A stretch of DNA of 64,000 nt from Novosphingobium sp. 28-62-57. GTDB lineage: Bacteria > Pseudomonadota > Alphaproteobacteria > Sphingomonadales > Sphingomonadaceae. Position 1 is the first letter of the stretch, and every line of letters starts with the position of its first letter. The stretch is from assembly GCA_002256985.1 (NCBI GenBank), contig NCGO01000011.1, positions 1 to 64,000 on the forward strand, written 5' to 3'. A model generated the notes under the pieces. The model ran no database searches. It saw nothing but the letters and a program-made list of their open reading frames with translations, and was not told the origin of the DNA. A program made the translations under genes and the position numbers. Below, one piece after another: positions 7,661 through 19,060 of this stretch.

Positions 7661-8386
7661 CCAGCAAACACCATGAAAGGCAAAGAGAAGCAGGAAATGA
7701 GTGGGCCGCCGCGATCGAGATTCCGGAAGCTGGGTGCCGATTCGAATTAGCGTCTGGTTGGAGGTATTGTTCGTGAGGCAACTGCAGTTATCAAGATGAA
7801 TTCACGCTCTAAAGTGTTCTAACTCAGACGTTCTTGACGATGAGGTAGGCTAGATATCTGGAGCTAGGAGGCATTGTTACAGTGTGCAGTCGCAGCAAGT
7901 CACGGAAATCACGCGATTCGCATGATCTAAAAGCAATCACTGAGTAAGAATGCTTAAAATACAATATATTAATGCAGTCATGCGGCTTGGCGGGAGTCAA
8001 GGGCATTTATTTCAGTTTTTTTGCGCCCTCCCCGCTTGCAAGATACGCAAAAAGCCCCGTAAACCGGGACATCTCAGGGCAAAGATCCAACTTTGAATTG
8101 AGAGGAACGGTGAGTGACACTGGCTCGCTACCCGCTTGCCCCTTCCACCGGGCAAGTGCAGCACTCACCGTTCCAGCGATATTTGGCCTACAGGAGCAGC
8201 GTAGGCAACTTCAACGTTTGCTTGACTTGAAAAATCTAACGGATGCGATTCGCTTGAGTGTTTTTTGCAATGGGTTCAGAGCGCACGTTTGCTGCTGTTG
8301 AGTTCCGTGGAAGAAGCTACAGGAATGGAGGTGTCATCTGTCGTCTAAAAGTGTAATTGTTAATAATATAATCGCTCAACAATAAT
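7661..8386. other. AT-rich leader of the OLD-nuclease island, no gene seen
   Basis: About 725 bases whose base composition drops sharply from about 7730 onward compared with the surrounding GC-rich sequence. Short open frames on both strands look spurious: no ribosome sites and no recognisable protein pattern. The only structure I see is a nested inverted repeat at 8104-8174. This is probably the left part of a horizontally acquired segment that also carries the ATPase gene. Confidence 0.5.
8104..8174. repeat. Nested hairpin, possible structured RNA
   Basis: Outer arms 8104-8116 (GGAACGGTGAGTG) and 8162-8174 (CACTCACCGTTCC) are perfect complements. Inside them CTTGCCC (8135-8141) pairs with GGGCAAG (8150-8156). 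It lies about 230 bases upstream of the OLD-family gene. It could be a leader structure, a small RNA, or the remains of a miniature mobile element. Confidence 0.6.
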
Positions 8387-8401
8387 TTGGATGGTGATAA
8401 A

Positions 8402-10144
8402 TTGACTATATACTTACACGCTGTTGCGGTTAAAAACTTCCGTGGTGTAGAGGATGACTGGGCAGAGGTTAAATCTCTGCAGAAATTTAACTTTTTCATC
8501 GGGGCAAACAATTCAGGAAAGTCAACATTCCTAGATTTAGTTCATCGCTATCTACCCATGAAAAAGGGATTTGGGAAGATCGAGGCGTTCGACCGCCATC
8601 GCGGTCCGTTGGCTGGCAACTTTGCTGTCCGCACCGGGTTGCCGGTTGAGCATGCTTTGGAAAGGGCTCTGGGCGGCGGAAGTGACCAAAATCAAAATCT
8701 GCAAGCGGCGATGAGGGCCGCCTTAGACTGGATGGCGAGCGACGGTTTCATCTGGCTAGAAAACTCTCCGCCTTACGATGCTAAAAGCAGCTTGCCATCC
8801 TACCGGGATAAGGTTGACTTTGTGAGGCATGTAGGTGTGCGCAGCGTCGAACTACTCTGGCAGAAATTGACTGCACATAGTGGTGGAGGCGGTCCGGAAC
8901 TGTGGGCTAATGGCAGTCTTGCTGCATTAAGCAAGGTTTGTGAGGTTACAATTCCAGAAGTCCTTTTAATTCCTGCCTTTCGTCGAATTATTCTTGGAGA
9001 ATATGATGGTAGTCTAACTGGTTCTGGTTTGATTGACCAGTTAGCGAAGTTGCAAAATCCACCTGTCGACAAGCGTTCAGATACGGATACATTCGAGAAA
9101 ATAAACGCATTTGTTCAGGTGGTAACTGGGAGGCCAGAGGCGAAGATTGAGATACCTTATGACCGGGATCATATACTTGTCCACATGGACGGTAGAATTT
9201 TGCCATTAGAAAGTCTTGGAACAGGTATTCATCAAGTTATAATGATGGCTGCATTCTGTACAGTATATGGCGAGAGAATAATTTGCTTGGAGGAGCCAGA
9301 GTTGCACCTTCATCCGCTATTGCAGAGACAGCTTATCTCATTTTTGCGGGATAATACAAATAATCAATATTTGATTGCTACCCACTCGGCGGCTTTCTTG
9401 GATATGAAGGATGCTGCAATTTTCCGTGTTTGGCAGGAAAATGGAGCAACTCGGATAAGGCGAGCGGTTTCCCGTAACGAGCGCTTTTCCATATGTAACG
9501 ATCTTGGGCATCGTTCGTCAGATTTGCTTCAATCTAACGCCGTAATCTGGGTTGAAGGTCCGTCAGACCGGATCTATTTGAGGCATTGGTTGCGCCAATA
9601 CGCTCCCGAGTTGGTGGAGGGACTCCATTACTCCATAATGTTTTATGGTGGAAGACTTCTTAGTCATCTGTCCGTCGATGATGATGAGGTGGAAGAATTC
9701 ATCAATTTAAGGCAGTTAAATAGAAATTTAGGAATAATAATTGATAGCGATAAGGCTTCGCCAAATTCAAAAATAAACGATACAAAGCTGCGAATAGTCA
9801 AAGAATTTTCCAAAGACCATGGTTTTGCGTGGGTAACTTCTGGCCGAGAGATTGAAAACTACATATCCCCTGAGGTCATACACGATGCTCTAAAATCCTA
9901 TTATCATCGCTATAGAAGGCCAAGTGCGATGGGAAGATACGATCATGTACTTCATTTTTACGGCGCGACACAGAGGGGTAGGGCAGAAGAACTGGTGACA
10001 AACGTCGATAAGGTCAAGGTTGCGAAGTTTGTGAGCGGGATAGCGGCTGATTTTAACATTCTCGATTTGCAAAAGCGAATTGAGAGTGTGGCTGGGTTCA
10101 TTCGAGACGCGAATGGCTTTGCGCATAGGCTGTCGCCACCCTGA
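8402..10144 (+). CDS. OLD-family nuclease: AAA/ABC-type ATPase plus TOPRIM domain
   Basis: About 580 aa. No ATG is available. TTG 8402 is preferred because GGATGG lies 7 nt upstream; TTG 8387 would add five residues. ATPase domain: Walker A GANNSGKS (34-41), ABC-like signature LESLGTG (269-275), Walker B IICLEEPE (293-300) and H-loop ATHS (His328). C-terminal TOPRIM domain: VEGPSD (Glu385, Asp389) and IIDSD (Asp448, Asp450), the metal-binding residues expected of a nuclease. Family members include phage P2 Old, GajA and other anti-phage effectors. Base composition is much more AT-rich than the neighbours, indicating transfer. No UvrD-like, reverse transcriptase or other partner gene adjoins, so it is class 1-like or an orphan. 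A defence role is inferred. Confidence 0.85.
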   Translation: MTIYLHAVAVKNFRGVEDDWAEVKSLQKFNFFIGANNSGKSTFLDLVHRYLPMKKGFGKIEAFDRHRGPLAGNFAVRTGLPVEHALERALGGGSDQNQNLQAAMRAALDWMASDGFIWLENSPPYDAKSSLPSYRDKVDFVRHVGVRSVELLWQKLTAHSGGGGPELWANGSLAALSKVCEVTIPEVLLIPAFRRIILGEYDGSLTGSGLIDQLAKLQNPPVDKRSDTDTFEKINAFVQVVTGRPEAKIEIPYDRDHILVHMDGRILPLESLGTGIHQVIMMAAFCTVYGERIICLEEPELHLHPLLQRQLISFLRDNTNNQYLIATHSAAFLDMKDAAIFRVWQENGATRIRRAVSRNERFSICNDLGHRSSDLLQSNAVIWVEGPSDRIYLRHWLRQYAPELVEGLHYSIMFYGGRLLSHLSVDDDEVEEFINLRQLNRNLGIIIDSDKASPNSKINDTKLRIVKEFSKDHGFAWVTSGREIENYISPEVIHDALKSYYHRYRRPSAMGRYDHVLHFYGATQRGRAEELVTNVDKVKVAKFVSGIAADFNILDLQKRIESVAGFIRDANGFAHRLSPP

Positions 10145-10159
10145 GTCCGTTGTAGAATT

Positions 10160-10189
10160 AATGCTGTGCACCCATCGACGCGCAGCATT
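10160..10189 (+). terminator. Terminator-like hairpin after the OLD-family gene
   Basis: AATGCTGTGC (10160-10169) pairs with GCGCAGCATT (10180-10189, one G-T wobble) around a 10-nt loop and runs into TTTTCATT. It starts 15 bases after the stop codon. Confidence 0.6.
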
Positions 10190-10541
10190 TTCATTAAGGG
10201 GAGTACACCGCACTGTAAGATTGGCTTGATGTTGTCTAGGACGGCCCCACCTCTTGACCCCACCCCCAAACCCAACTAAGGGCGCTCACTTCCACAGGTG
10301 GGCCAACCCCTGCCAGTGGCTTGAGCTGAACATTGCCGGTGCGTCTCCGTTCACCCTGAGCTTGTCGAAGGGCCGAAGATAATCCGTCAAAGTAACCCGG
10401 CGACGAATGTTGCGGGTGGAGCGTTTCGGTTCGTGATCGCTTGAGGGCGGGGCGCTTGTGGCCTCGCGCACATGCTTTTGCGGCATCCGCGATCCTTCAC
10501 CTTTGGCACCAGCGCCAGATAAAAACAGGTGAAGTTTTCAC
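10190..10541. other. Leader region of the str operon
   Basis: About 350 bases without a gene. It holds one copy of the dispersed CCTGAGC(C/T)TGTCGAAGG repeat (10353-10372) and must contain the str promoter. GC content returns to the genome level within it, so the right border of the AT-rich island lies at roughly 10.2 kb. I could not pick a confident -35/-10 pair. Confidence 0.5.
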
Positions 10542-10913
10542 ATGCCCACAATCAATCAGCTGGTCCGCAAGGGCCGCGAACCGCAGAAGGCCAAGTCCAA
10601 GGTCCCTGCGATGGAGCAGAACCCGCAGAAGCGCGGCGTTTGCACCCGCGTTTATACCACCACCCCGAAGAAGCCGAACTCGGCACTTCGCAAGGTCGCC
10701 AAGATCCGCCTGACCAACAGCCGCGAAGTCATTTCGTACATTCCGGGTGAAGGCCACAACCTGCAGGAGCACTCGGTCGTGCTCATCCGCGGCGGCCGCG
10801 TGCGCGATCTTCCCGGCGTTCGGTACCACGTCCTGCGCGGCGTGCTCGATACGCAGGGTGTGAAGAACCGCAAGAAGTCCCGCTCGAAGTACGGCGCCAA
10901 GCGTCCGAAGTGA
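10542..10913 (+). CDS. rpsL: 30S ribosomal protein S12
   Basis: 123 aa, the standard length. Starts [13 protein letters not shown] and contains [20 protein letters not shown] and [10 protein letters not shown], the decoding-centre segments where streptomycin-resistance changes occur in the family; the wild-type Lys of TPKKPNS is present. First gene of the str operon. AGGTGAAG precedes the start. The spacer to rpsG carries two palindromic repeats. Confidence 0.98.
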   Translation: MPTINQLVRKGREPQKAKSKVPAMEQNPQKRGVCTRVYTTTPKKPNSALRKVAKIRLTNSREVISYIPGEGHNLQEHSVVLIRGGRVRDLPGVRYHVLRGVLDTQGVKNRKKSRSKYGAKRPK

Positions 10914-10931
10914 CGGCCCCATCAGGCCGGC

Positions 10932-11016
10932 ATCCCCGCGAAGGCGGGGATCTCGTTCGGCCATGATGAACGCTGGTTAGGTTCTCTGCTGCACGAGGCC
11001 CCCGCCTACGCGGGGG
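10932..11016. repeat. Two palindromic repeats in the rpsL-rpsG spacer
   Basis: Hairpin 1: ATCCCCGC (10932-10939) with GCGGGGAT (10944-10951). Hairpin 2: CCCCCGC (10999-11005) with GCGGGGG (11010-11016). Both match hairpin A of the mosaic repeats at 6.6-7.6 kb. Neither is followed by a T-run, so they need not stop transcription of the operon. Confidence 0.75.
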
Positions 11017-11044
11017 AGCAGCGGGAAATTGGAAGGAATTCAAG

Positions 11045-11515
11045 ATGTCACGTCGTCGTCGTCCGGAAAAGCGGGTCATCCTGCCCGATCCCAAGTTCGG
11101 TGATCAGACCCTGTCGAAGTTCATGAACAATCTCATGCTCGATGGTAAGAAGTCGGTTGCAGAAAGCATCGTTTACGGTGCGCTCGAAACCATGCAGACG
11201 CGTGCGAAGGCGGACCCGGTCCAGCTGTTCCACGATGCGCTGAACAATGTCCGTCCGCAGATCGAAGTGCGCAGCCGCCGCGTTGGTGGTGCGACCTATC
11301 AGGTTCCGGTCGAGGTTCGCCCCGAACGTGCCCAGGCGCTCGCCATCCGCTGGCTGATCACGGCTGCACGCAACCGCAGCGAAACCACGATGGCCGCGCG
11401 CCTCTCGGCAGAACTGCTCGATGCCGCCAACAACCGTGGCAACGCTGTGAAGAAGCGCGAAGACACCCACCGCATGGCCGACGCCAACCGCGCGTTCAGC
11501 CACTACCGCTGGTAA
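11045..11515 (+). CDS. rpsG: 30S ribosomal protein S7
   Basis: 156 aa. Typical S7 start [10 protein letters not shown] and the RNA-contact segments [17 protein letters not shown] and [13 protein letters not shown]. It nucleates folding of the 3' domain of 16S rRNA. A strong GGAAGGAA ribosome site precedes the ATG. The spacer to fusA (150 bp) carries one dispersed CCTGAGCTTGTCGAAGG repeat near 11550. Confidence 0.98.
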   Translation: MSRRRRPEKRVILPDPKFGDQTLSKFMNNLMLDGKKSVAESIVYGALETMQTRAKADPVQLFHDALNNVRPQIEVRSRRVGGATYQVPVEVRPERAQALAIRWLITAARNRSETTMAARLSAELLDAANNRGNAVKKREDTHRMADANRAFSHYRW

Positions 11516-11665
11516 TTGTCTTTGGAGCCGTTCAACCCGCGTTCCGCTCATCCTGAGCTTGTCGAAGGATCGAAGGACCAACGGACGAACGTCTTCAAAC
11601 GGTCACACTGGTAACCATATGGGCGGGGCCTACCCGGTCCCCCCATACTCCCAAGGAAACGCACC

Positions 11666-13738
11666 ATGGCACGCAGCCATCCGCTCGAGCGCTACCGCAA
11701 TTTCGGCATCATGGCGCACATCGACGCCGGCAAGACGACGACGACCGAGCGCATCCTCTATTACACCGGCAAGTCCTACAAGATCGGCGAAGTCCATGAC
11801 GGCGCTGCGACCATGGACTGGATGGAGCAAGAGCAGGAGCGCGGCATCACGATCACCTCGGCCGCCACGACCTGCTTCTGGAACGATCACCGCCTGAACA
11901 TCATCGACACCCCCGGACACGTTGATTTCACTATCGAAGTTGAACGTTCGCTGCGCGTGTTGGATGGTGCCGTGGCCGCCTTTGACGGCGTGGCCGGGGT
12001 CGAACCCCAGTCCGAAACCGTCTGGCGCCAGGCCGACAAATACAACGTCCCGCGCATGTGCTTCATCAACAAGCTCGACCGCACCGGCGCGAACTTCAAG
12101 TACTGCGTCCAGACGATCATCGACCGCTTGGGCGCCAAGCCTGCGGTGCTCTATCTGCCGATCGGCGCGGAAAGCGATTTCAAGGGGCTGGTCGACCTCG
12201 TCGAACAGCGCGCGATCATCTGGAAGGATGAAAGCCTTGGCGCGGAATTCTTCTATGAAGAAATCCCGGCGGATATGGCTGATGAAGCGGCTGAATATCG
12301 CAACACCCTGATCGAGCTTGCCGTGGAGCAGGACGATGAGGCGATGGAAGCCTATCTGGAAGGCAATGAGCCCGATGTGGCGACGCTCAAGGCGTTGATC
12401 CGCAAGGGTACGCTGGGCCAGTCGTTCGTGCCGGTGCTGTGCGGTTCGGCGTTCAAGAACAAGGGCGTTCAGACGCTGCTCGATGCGGTGGTGGACTATC
12501 TGCCTTCGCCGCTCGACATCGAAGACGTGCAGGGCATCAACCCCGATACGGACGAACCCGACAGCCGCGCCACGGCTGACGATGCACCGTTCTCGGCGCT
12601 GGCGTTCAAGATCATGAACGATCCGTTCGTCGGCTCGCTCACGTTCACGCGCATCTATTCGGGCACGCTGACCAAGGGCACGTACCTGAACTCGGTGAAG
12701 GACAAGAAGGAAAAGATCGGCCGCATGCTGCTGATGCATTCCAACAACCGCGAAGACATCGATGCGGCCTATGCCGGTGACATCGTTGCTCTGGCAGGTC
12801 TGAAGGAAACGACCACGGGTGATACCCTGTGTTCGGAAAAGCAGCCGATCATCCTTGAGCGCATGGAATTCCCCGAGCCGGTGATCGAACTGTCGGTGGA
12901 ACCGAAGACCAAGGCCGACCAGGAGAAGATGGGCATCGCGCTCAACCGTCTCTCGGCCGAAGATCCTTCGTTCCGCGTTTCGACCGATCATGAATCGGGC
13001 CAGACCATCATCAAGGGCATGGGCGAACTTCACCTCGAAATCTTGGTCGACCGCATGAAGCGCGAGTTCAAGGTTGAGGCGAACGTCGGTGCGCCGCAGG
13101 TGGCCTATCGCGAATACCTCGCCAAGCCGATCGATCTTGATCACACCCACAAGAAGCAGTCGGGCGGCACAGGCCAGTTCGGCCGCGTGAAGGTGAAGGT
13201 CACGCCGGGCGAGCGCGGTTCGGGCTTCGTGTTCAAGGACGAAATCAAGGGCGGTAACATTCCGAAGGAATATATCCCCGCGATCGAAAAAGGCTTCCGT
13301 GAAACGGCAACAACCGGATCGCTGATCGGCTTCCCGATCATCGACTTCGAAGTGCTGCTCTATGACGGCGCCTACCACGACGTCGACTCGTCGGCTCTGG
13401 CCTTCGAAATCTGCGCCCGTGGTGCGATGCGTGAAGCTGCGCAAAAGGCCGGTATCAAGCTGCTTGAGCCGATCATGAAGGTGGAAGTGGTAACGCCGGA
13501 CGAGTACCTCGGCGACGTTATCGGCGATATCAACTCGCGTCGTGGCCAGATTCAGGGCACCGATTCGCGTGGTAACGCACAGGCTGTCACCGCCATGGTG
13601 CCGCTTGCCAACATGTTCGGTTACGTGAACCAGCTCCGCTCGTTCACGCAAGGCCGCGCAAACTACTCCATGTTCTTCGACCACTATGACGAAGTCCCGG
13701 CCAACGTCGCGACCGAACTCAAGGCGAAGCTTGCATAA
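11666..13738 (+). CDS. fusA: Elongation factor G
   Basis: 690 aa translational GTPase that drives ribosome translocation. G1 motif [15 protein letters not shown] at about 18-30, switch [15 protein letters not shown]4 NKLDR. Domains II-V follow to the usual C-terminus ([17 protein letters not shown]). AAGGAAAC ribosome site. Third gene of the str operon, 93 bases before tuf. A long open frame on the opposite strand here is only a codon-bias shadow. Confidence 0.98.
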   Translation: MARSHPLERYRNFGIMAHIDAGKTTTTERILYYTGKSYKIGEVHDGAATMDWMEQEQERGITITSAATTCFWNDHRLNIIDTPGHVDFTIEVERSLRVLDGAVAAFDGVAGVEPQSETVWRQADKYNVPRMCFINKLDRTGANFKYCVQTIIDRLGAKPAVLYLPIGAESDFKGLVDLVEQRAIIWKDESLGAEFFYEEIPADMADEAAEYRNTLIELAVEQDDEAMEAYLEGNEPDVATLKALIRKGTLGQSFVPVLCGSAFKNKGVQTLLDAVVDYLPSPLDIEDVQGINPDTDEPDSRATADDAPFSALAFKIMNDPFVGSLTFTRIYSGTLTKGTYLNSVKDKKEKIGRMLLMHSNNREDIDAAYAGDIVALAGLKETTTGDTLCSEKQPIILERMEFPEPVIELSVEPKTKADQEKMGIALNRLSAEDPSFRVSTDHESGQTIIKGMGELHLEILVDRMKREFKVEANVGAPQVAYREYLAKPIDLDHTHKKQSGGTGQFGRVKVKVTPGERGSGFVFKDEIKGGNIPKEYIPAIEKGFRETATTGSLIGFPIIDFEVLLYDGAYHDVDSSALAFEICARGAMREAAQKAGIKLLEPIMKVEVVTPDEYLGDVIGDINSRRGQIQGTDSRGNAQAVTAMVPLANMFGYVNQLRSFTQGRANYSMFFDHYDEVPANVATELKAKLA

Positions 13739-13830
13739 GCGCACGGATAGCATTAGGGGCGGCGCTCGATTCAGCGGGTGCCGTCCATTTCCCGCAGTAT
13801 CTGCACACATTGAAAAAGAAGGTTTGAACA

Positions 13831-15021
<1,191 letters not shown>

Positions 15022-15033
15022 TATAGGCCGCGC

Positions 15034-15074
15034 ACCGGCGGGGAGATTCGCTCTTCCCGCCGGTCGGTTTTTTT
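15034..15074 (+). terminator. Rho-independent terminator of the str operon
   Basis: ACCGGCGGG (15034-15042) pairs with CCCGCCGGT (15056-15064), followed by CGG and a run of seven T (15068-15074). It separates tuf from rpsJ, so the S10 block should have its own promoter at about 15.08-15.18 kb. Confidence 0.85.
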
Positions 15075-15193
15075 ACGAACTGATCGCCTTTTCAGCCAGT
15101 TGGCCCGCTCTCCCCGAGCTTCAGAAAATGGGGTGGGGTAGAGGGCAGGTCGACTGACTTTTTTGTTTTGCTCTTTCGCATCGGTAAACGGAC

Positions 15194-15505
15194 ATGGACG
15201 CCCAGAATATCCGCATTCGCCTGAAGGCCTTTGATCATCGTGTGCTCGACCAGGCCACTGGAGAAATTGCAGATACCGCTCGCCGCACCGGCGCGCTGAT
15301 TCGCGGTCCTATTCCGCTTCCCACGCGCATCGAAAAGTTCACTGTGAACCGCGGCCCGCACATCGACAAGAAGTCGCGTGAGCAGTTCGAAGTCCGCACC
15401 TACAAGCGCCTGCTCGACATCGTGCAGCCCAATGCGGCCACTGTCGATGCGCTGATGAAGCTGGACCTCGCCGCCGGCGTGAACGTTGAAATCAAGCTCG
15501 CGTAA
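15194..15505 (+). CDS. rpsJ: 30S ribosomal protein S10
   Basis: 103 aa. [19 protein letters not shown] start and [19 protein letters not shown] loop are diagnostic. Also acts as NusE in antitermination in well-studied bacteria. First gene of the S10 block. Its ribosome site is weak (AAACGGAC). It is separated from rplC by an unusually long spacer. Confidence 0.97.
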   Translation: MDAQNIRIRLKAFDHRVLDQATGEIADTARRTGALIRGPIPLPTRIEKFTVNRGPHIDKKSREQFEVRTYKRLLDIVQPNAATVDALMKLDLAAGVNVEIKLA

Positions 15506-15870
15506 GCGGGCCAGCCCCCGCTTTGGCGGGGGCCGTTATCGGTTGGGCTGTCCGTTATCAGTTCCGAGTTTTTGAGGGTTGGTGCAAACCGGCCTGAGGT
15601 CCCCGCCTTCGCGGGGACGCAAATTGGGGAAGGCTTCGGTCTTCCCGAGACCTTCACGAAAGTGGAGGGCCAGAGTTTCCGGGGTAACAAAAGCCTCGTT
15701 GACAATGGGATACCTCCGGCGCCGCTCTTTCAGGGCACAGCCGGGCAAGCGTCCCCCGATTGCTTCTGCACCCGCGGAAGTATTCAGCCCGGTCGGGGGC
15801 GCGCTTCACATACGGGCTGAACACGCATGTCGGGATGGGCCTGGCATGCCTCTGTTATGGAGTATGGATC
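15506..15870 (+). other. Long rpsJ-rplC spacer with two repeat hairpins
   Basis: 365 bases inside what is normally a tight operon. Hairpin GCCCCCGC (15514-15521)/GCGGGGGC (15526-15533) lies just after rpsJ, and GTCCCCGC (15599-15606)/GCGGGGAC (15611-15618) further on; both belong to the dispersed repeat family. An open frame continuous with rplC runs back to 15760 but lacks the L3 pattern. The spacer may hold an internal promoter or an attenuator; I cannot tell which. Confidence 0.6.
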
Positions 15871-16626
15871 ATGCGCACCGGCGTGATCGCGAAGAAGGTG
15901 GGGATGACTCGCCTTTTCCAGGAAGATGGTCGGCACGTGCCGGTTACTGTCCTGTCGCTAGAAAATTGCCAGGTGGTTTCGGTTCGCACAGAAGAGCGTG
16001 ACGGTTATGTCGCGGTTCAGCTCGGTGCGGGTCAAGCCAAGCAAAAGAATGTTGCCAAGCCGCAGCGCGAGCATTTTGCCAAGGCAGAAGTTCCGCTGAA
16101 GATGGAAGTCGCCGAGTTCCGCGTTGCAGAAGACGCGCTGCTCGAAGTCGGCTCAACCATCGCTGCTTCGCACTTCGCCAATGGCCAATATGTCGACATC
16201 ACCGGCAACACGCAGGGCAAGGGCTTTGCGGGCGCCATGAAGCGCTGGGGCTTCGGGGGCATGCGTGCAACGCACGGCGTCTCGATCTCTCACCGTGCGC
16301 ATGGTTCGACCGGTAACCGCCAGGATCCGGGCCGCGTCTTCAAGAACAAGAAGATGGCCGGCCACATGGGTGATCGCCAGCGCACCCAGCAGAACCTCGA
16401 AGTCGTCCGTACGGATGACGAGCGTGGCCTGATCTTCGTGAAGGGCTCTGTCCCCGGTTCGAAGAATGCATGGCTGCTGGTTCGCGATGCCGTGAAGGTT
16501 TCGCGCCACGCTGAAGCGCCCTATCCCGCAGGCCTCAAGCAGGCCGCCAACAGCAATGACTCGGCAGCTGCCGACACGCCCGCAGAAGTTGCGGCTGTCG
16601 AAGCCACCGAAGGTCAGGAGGGCTAA
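15871..16626 (+). CDS. rplC: 50S ribosomal protein L3
   Basis: 251 aa from ATG 15871, chosen because [20 protein letters not shown] is the true L3 start and GGAG lies 8 nt upstream; the frame is open further upstream. Contains the methylated-Gln loop region and [20 protein letters not shown]. The C-terminus has an Ala/Glu-rich extension (about 225-251), common in Sphingomonadales. Binds the peptidyl transferase region. Confidence 0.96.
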   Translation: MRTGVIAKKVGMTRLFQEDGRHVPVTVLSLENCQVVSVRTEERDGYVAVQLGAGQAKQKNVAKPQREHFAKAEVPLKMEVAEFRVAEDALLEVGSTIAASHFANGQYVDITGNTQGKGFAGAMKRWGFGGMRATHGVSISHRAHGSTGNRQDPGRVFKNKKMAGHMGDRQRTQQNLEVVRTDDERGLIFVKGSVPGSKNAWLLVRDAVKVSRHAEAPYPAGLKQAANSNDSAAADTPAEVAAVEATEGQEG

Positions 16627-16629
16627 GTC

Positions 16630-17253
16630 GTGAAGGTTCAGATCCTCAATCTCGACGGCTCAGCCGGCAAGGGTGAAGTCGAACTGTCGGAAGACGTGTT
16701 CGGCGTTGAACCCCGCGCAGACATCCTGCACCGCGTGGTAACCTGGCAGCTCGAAAAGCGCCGTGGCACCGCCCGCAAGGCGCGTGAGCGTTCCGACGTT
16801 GCGCGCACCGGCAAGAAGCTGGGCAACCAGAAGGGCGGCGGTACCGCACGTCACGGCGACCGTGCAGCCCCGATCTTCATCGGCGGCGGCAAGGCTCACG
16901 GGCCTCGCGTTCGTGACTTCAACCCATCGCTGAACAAGAAGGTTCGTGCGCTCGGTCTGAAGATGGCGCTTTCGAGCAAGGCCAAGTCCGGTCTGGTGGT
17001 TGTCGACAACCTCGACATCGAAGCCAAGACCAAGGCGCTTGTTGCCGAACTCGGCAAGGCCAACTGGGGCCGCAAGGTGCTGGTGATCGATGGCGACGCG
17101 GTGAACGACAACTTCGCCAAGGCTGCCCGCAACATCATCGGCGTGAACGTACTGCCCGCAATCGGTGCGAACGTTTACGACATCCTGAAGCATGACACGC
17201 TGGTGCTGACGCGCTCTGCTGTCGAAAAGCTGGAGGCGCGCTTCAATGGCTAA
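16630..17253 (+). CDS. rplD: 50S ribosomal protein L4
   Basis: 207 aa starting at GTG 16630, three bases after rplC. Shows [20 protein letters not shown] (exit-tunnel loop) and the C-terminal globular part ending [10 protein letters not shown]. In E. coli L4 also represses its own operon; no equivalent leader structure was recognised here. The last 8 bases overlap rplW. Confidence 0.97.
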   Translation: MKVQILNLDGSAGKGEVELSEDVFGVEPRADILHRVVTWQLEKRRGTARKARERSDVARTGKKLGNQKGGGTARHGDRAAPIFIGGGKAHGPRVRDFNPSLNKKVRALGLKMALSSKAKSGLVVVDNLDIEAKTKALVAELGKANWGRKVLVIDGDAVNDNFAKAARNIIGVNVLPAIGANVYDILKHDTLVLTRSAVEKLEARFNG

Positions 17254-17551
17254 GGAAGCGATCGACACGCGGCACTATGACGTGATTGTGGCTCCCCACA
17301 TCACCGAAAAGGCAACGCTGCTGAGCGAAAACAACGCCGTGGTCTTCAAGGTTGCCGAAAAGGCCACCAAGCCGGAGATCAAGGCAGCGGTTGAAGCCCT
17401 GTTCAACGTCAAGGTCACCAAGGTGAACACCCTGACGCAGAAGGGCAAGACCAAGCGCTGGAAGGGCAAGCCCTACAAGCGTTCCGATGTCAAAAAGGCA
17501 GTCGTGACCCTGGCCGCAGGCCAGTCGATCGACGTCACCAGCGGGATCTGA
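17246..17551 (+). CDS. rplW: 50S ribosomal protein L23
   Basis: 101 aa. Begins [20 protein letters not shown] and contains [19 protein letters not shown]. Sits at the exit of the ribosomal tunnel and docks trigger factor and SRP. Overlaps the end of rplD by 8 bases, so translation is coupled. Confidence 0.97.
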   Translation: MAKEAIDTRHYDVIVAPHITEKATLLSENNAVVFKVAEKATKPEIKAAVEALFNVKVTKVNTLTQKGKTKRWKGKPYKRSDVKKAVVTLAAGQSIDVTSGI

Positions 17552-17560
17552 GGCTAGACC

Positions 17561-18397
17561 ATGGCACTCAAGAGCTATAATCCGACCAGCCCCGCCCGGC
17601 GCGGCCTGATCCTCGTCGACAAGTCGTCGCTGTGGAAGGGCAAGCCGGTCAAGGCGCTGACCGAAGGCAAGTCGAAGACCGGCGGCCGCAACAACAAGGG
17701 CCATGTGACATCGCGCGGGATCGCCGGTGGCCACAAGCAGAAGTACCGCTTCATCGACTTCAAGCGTCGCAAGTGGGACATGCCAGCCACGGTTGAGCGT
17801 CTGGAATACGACCCCAACCGCACGGCGTTCATCGCGCTCGTCAAGTACGAAGACGGTGAGCAGACCTACATTCTCGCACCGCAGCGTCTGGCTGTTGGCG
17901 ATGTGGTGGTTGCTGGCGAAAAGACCGACGTGAAGCCTGGCAATGCCATGCTGCTGAGCCAGATGCCGGTTGGCACGATCATCCACAACGTGGAGATGAA
18001 GCCGGGCAAGGGTGGCCAGATCGCACGGTCTGCAGGCACCTATGTCCAGCTCGTCGGTCGTGACCGCGGGATGGTGATCGTTCGTCTGAACTCGGGCGAG
18101 CAGCGTTATCTGCGCGGCGACTGCATGGGCACCGTTGGTGCCGTGTCGAACCCCGACAATGCCAACCAGAACCTTGCCAAGGCCGGTCGTAACCGCTGGC
18201 TGGGCAAGCGTCCGCTGACACGTGGCGTTGCCAAGAACCCGGTCGATCACCCCCATGGTGGTGGTGAAGGCCGTACGTCTGGTGGCCGTCATCCTGTGAC
18301 GCCGTGGGGCAAGCCGACCAAGGGCGCCCGCACCCGTCACAACAAGTCTACGGACAAGATGATCATCCGTTCGCGCCACGCGAAGAAGAAGAGGTAA
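17561..18397 (+). CDS. rplB: 50S ribosomal protein L2
   Basis: 278 aa. [20 protein letters not shown] start and the highly conserved [20 protein letters not shown] near the C-terminus, with the conserved His of the peptidyl transferase region. Nine bases after rplW. Confidence 0.98.
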   Translation: MALKSYNPTSPARRGLILVDKSSLWKGKPVKALTEGKSKTGGRNNKGHVTSRGIAGGHKQKYRFIDFKRRKWDMPATVERLEYDPNRTAFIALVKYEDGEQTYILAPQRLAVGDVVVAGEKTDVKPGNAMLLSQMPVGTIIHNVEMKPGKGGQIARSAGTYVQLVGRDRGMVIVRLNSGEQRYLRGDCMGTVGAVSNPDNANQNLAKAGRNRWLGKRPLTRGVAKNPVDHPHGGGEGRTSGGRHPVTPWGKPTKGARTRHNKSTDKMIIRSRHAKKKR

Positions 18398-18402
18398 CAA
18401 CC

Positions 18403-18681
18403 ATGGCACGTTCCGTCTGGAAGGGCCCCTTCGTCGACCTGCATCTGCTGAAGAAGGCGGAAGCCTCTCACGATGCTGGTTCGCGCGCGGCCCCCATCAA
18501 GACATGGTCGCGTCGTTCGACCATTATTCCGCAGTTCGTTGGGCTGACCTTCAGCGTTTACAACGGGCACAAGTTCATCCCGGTTTCCGTCTCGGAAGAG
18601 ATGGTCGGCCACAAGCTTGGCGAATTTGCGCCCACGCGCACGTTCCCCGGCCACGCCGCTGACAAGAAGGGCAAGCGCTGA
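18403..18681 (+). CDS. rpsS: 30S ribosomal protein S19
   Basis: 92 aa from ATG 18403 ([20 protein letters not shown]), with GAGGTAAC upstream. The same frame is open upstream but only as a shadow of rplB. Contains [17 protein letters not shown] and [20 protein letters not shown]. The stop overlaps the rplV start (TGATG). Confidence 0.97.
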   Translation: MARSVWKGPFVDLHLLKKAEASHDAGSRAAPIKTWSRRSTIIPQFVGLTFSVYNGHKFIPVSVSEEMVGHKLGEFAPTRTFPGHAADKKGKR

Positions 18682-19058
18682 TGAGCAAGCCTAAGGCACC
18701 CCGTCGCGTTGGCGACAAGGAAGCGCTGTCGGTTGGCACGCAGATCCGTGGTTCGGCGCAGAAGCTGAACCTGGTGGCAGCGCTGATCCGCGGTCAGAAG
18801 GCCGAAGACGCGATGAACATCCTGTCCTTCTCGAAGAAGGGCATGGCGGTTGATGCCCGCAAGGTTCTCGCTTCGGCGATTGCCAATGCGGAAAACAATC
18901 ACAACCTCGATGTTGACGCTCTGGTCGTGGCAGAAGCCTCGGTCGGCAAGTCGATCACGATGAAGCGCTTCCACACCCGTGGCCGCGGCAAATCGACCCG
19001 CATCCTGAAGCCGTTCAGCCGGCTGCGGATCGTGGTTCGCGAAGTTGAGGAGGCCTGA
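18681..19058 (+). CDS. rplV: 50S ribosomal protein L22
   Basis: 125 aa. Conserved C-terminal hook [20 protein letters not shown] lines the exit tunnel, where macrolide-resistance changes map in other bacteria. Translationally coupled to rpsS. Confidence 0.97.
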   Translation: MSKPKAPRRVGDKEALSVGTQIRGSAQKLNLVAALIRGQKAEDAMNILSFSKKGMAVDARKVLASAIANAENNHNLDVDALVVAEASVGKSITMKRFHTRGRGKSTRILKPFSRLRIVVREVEEA

Positions 19059-19060
19059 TC

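Noticed and set aside
7972-8301. 109-aa open frame before the OLD-family gene
   Set aside because: Crosses the nested hairpin, lacks a ribosome site and has no recognisable pattern; treated as non-coding.
8402-10144. Gabija or retron system
   Set aside because: The ATPase/TOPRIM protein fits, but no GajB-like helicase, reverse transcriptase or other partner is adjacent; uvrD at 52.5 kb is the housekeeping helicase.
17243-18409. 388-aa open frame antisense to rplB and rplW
   Set aside because: Shadow of strongly biased ribosomal genes on the other strand.
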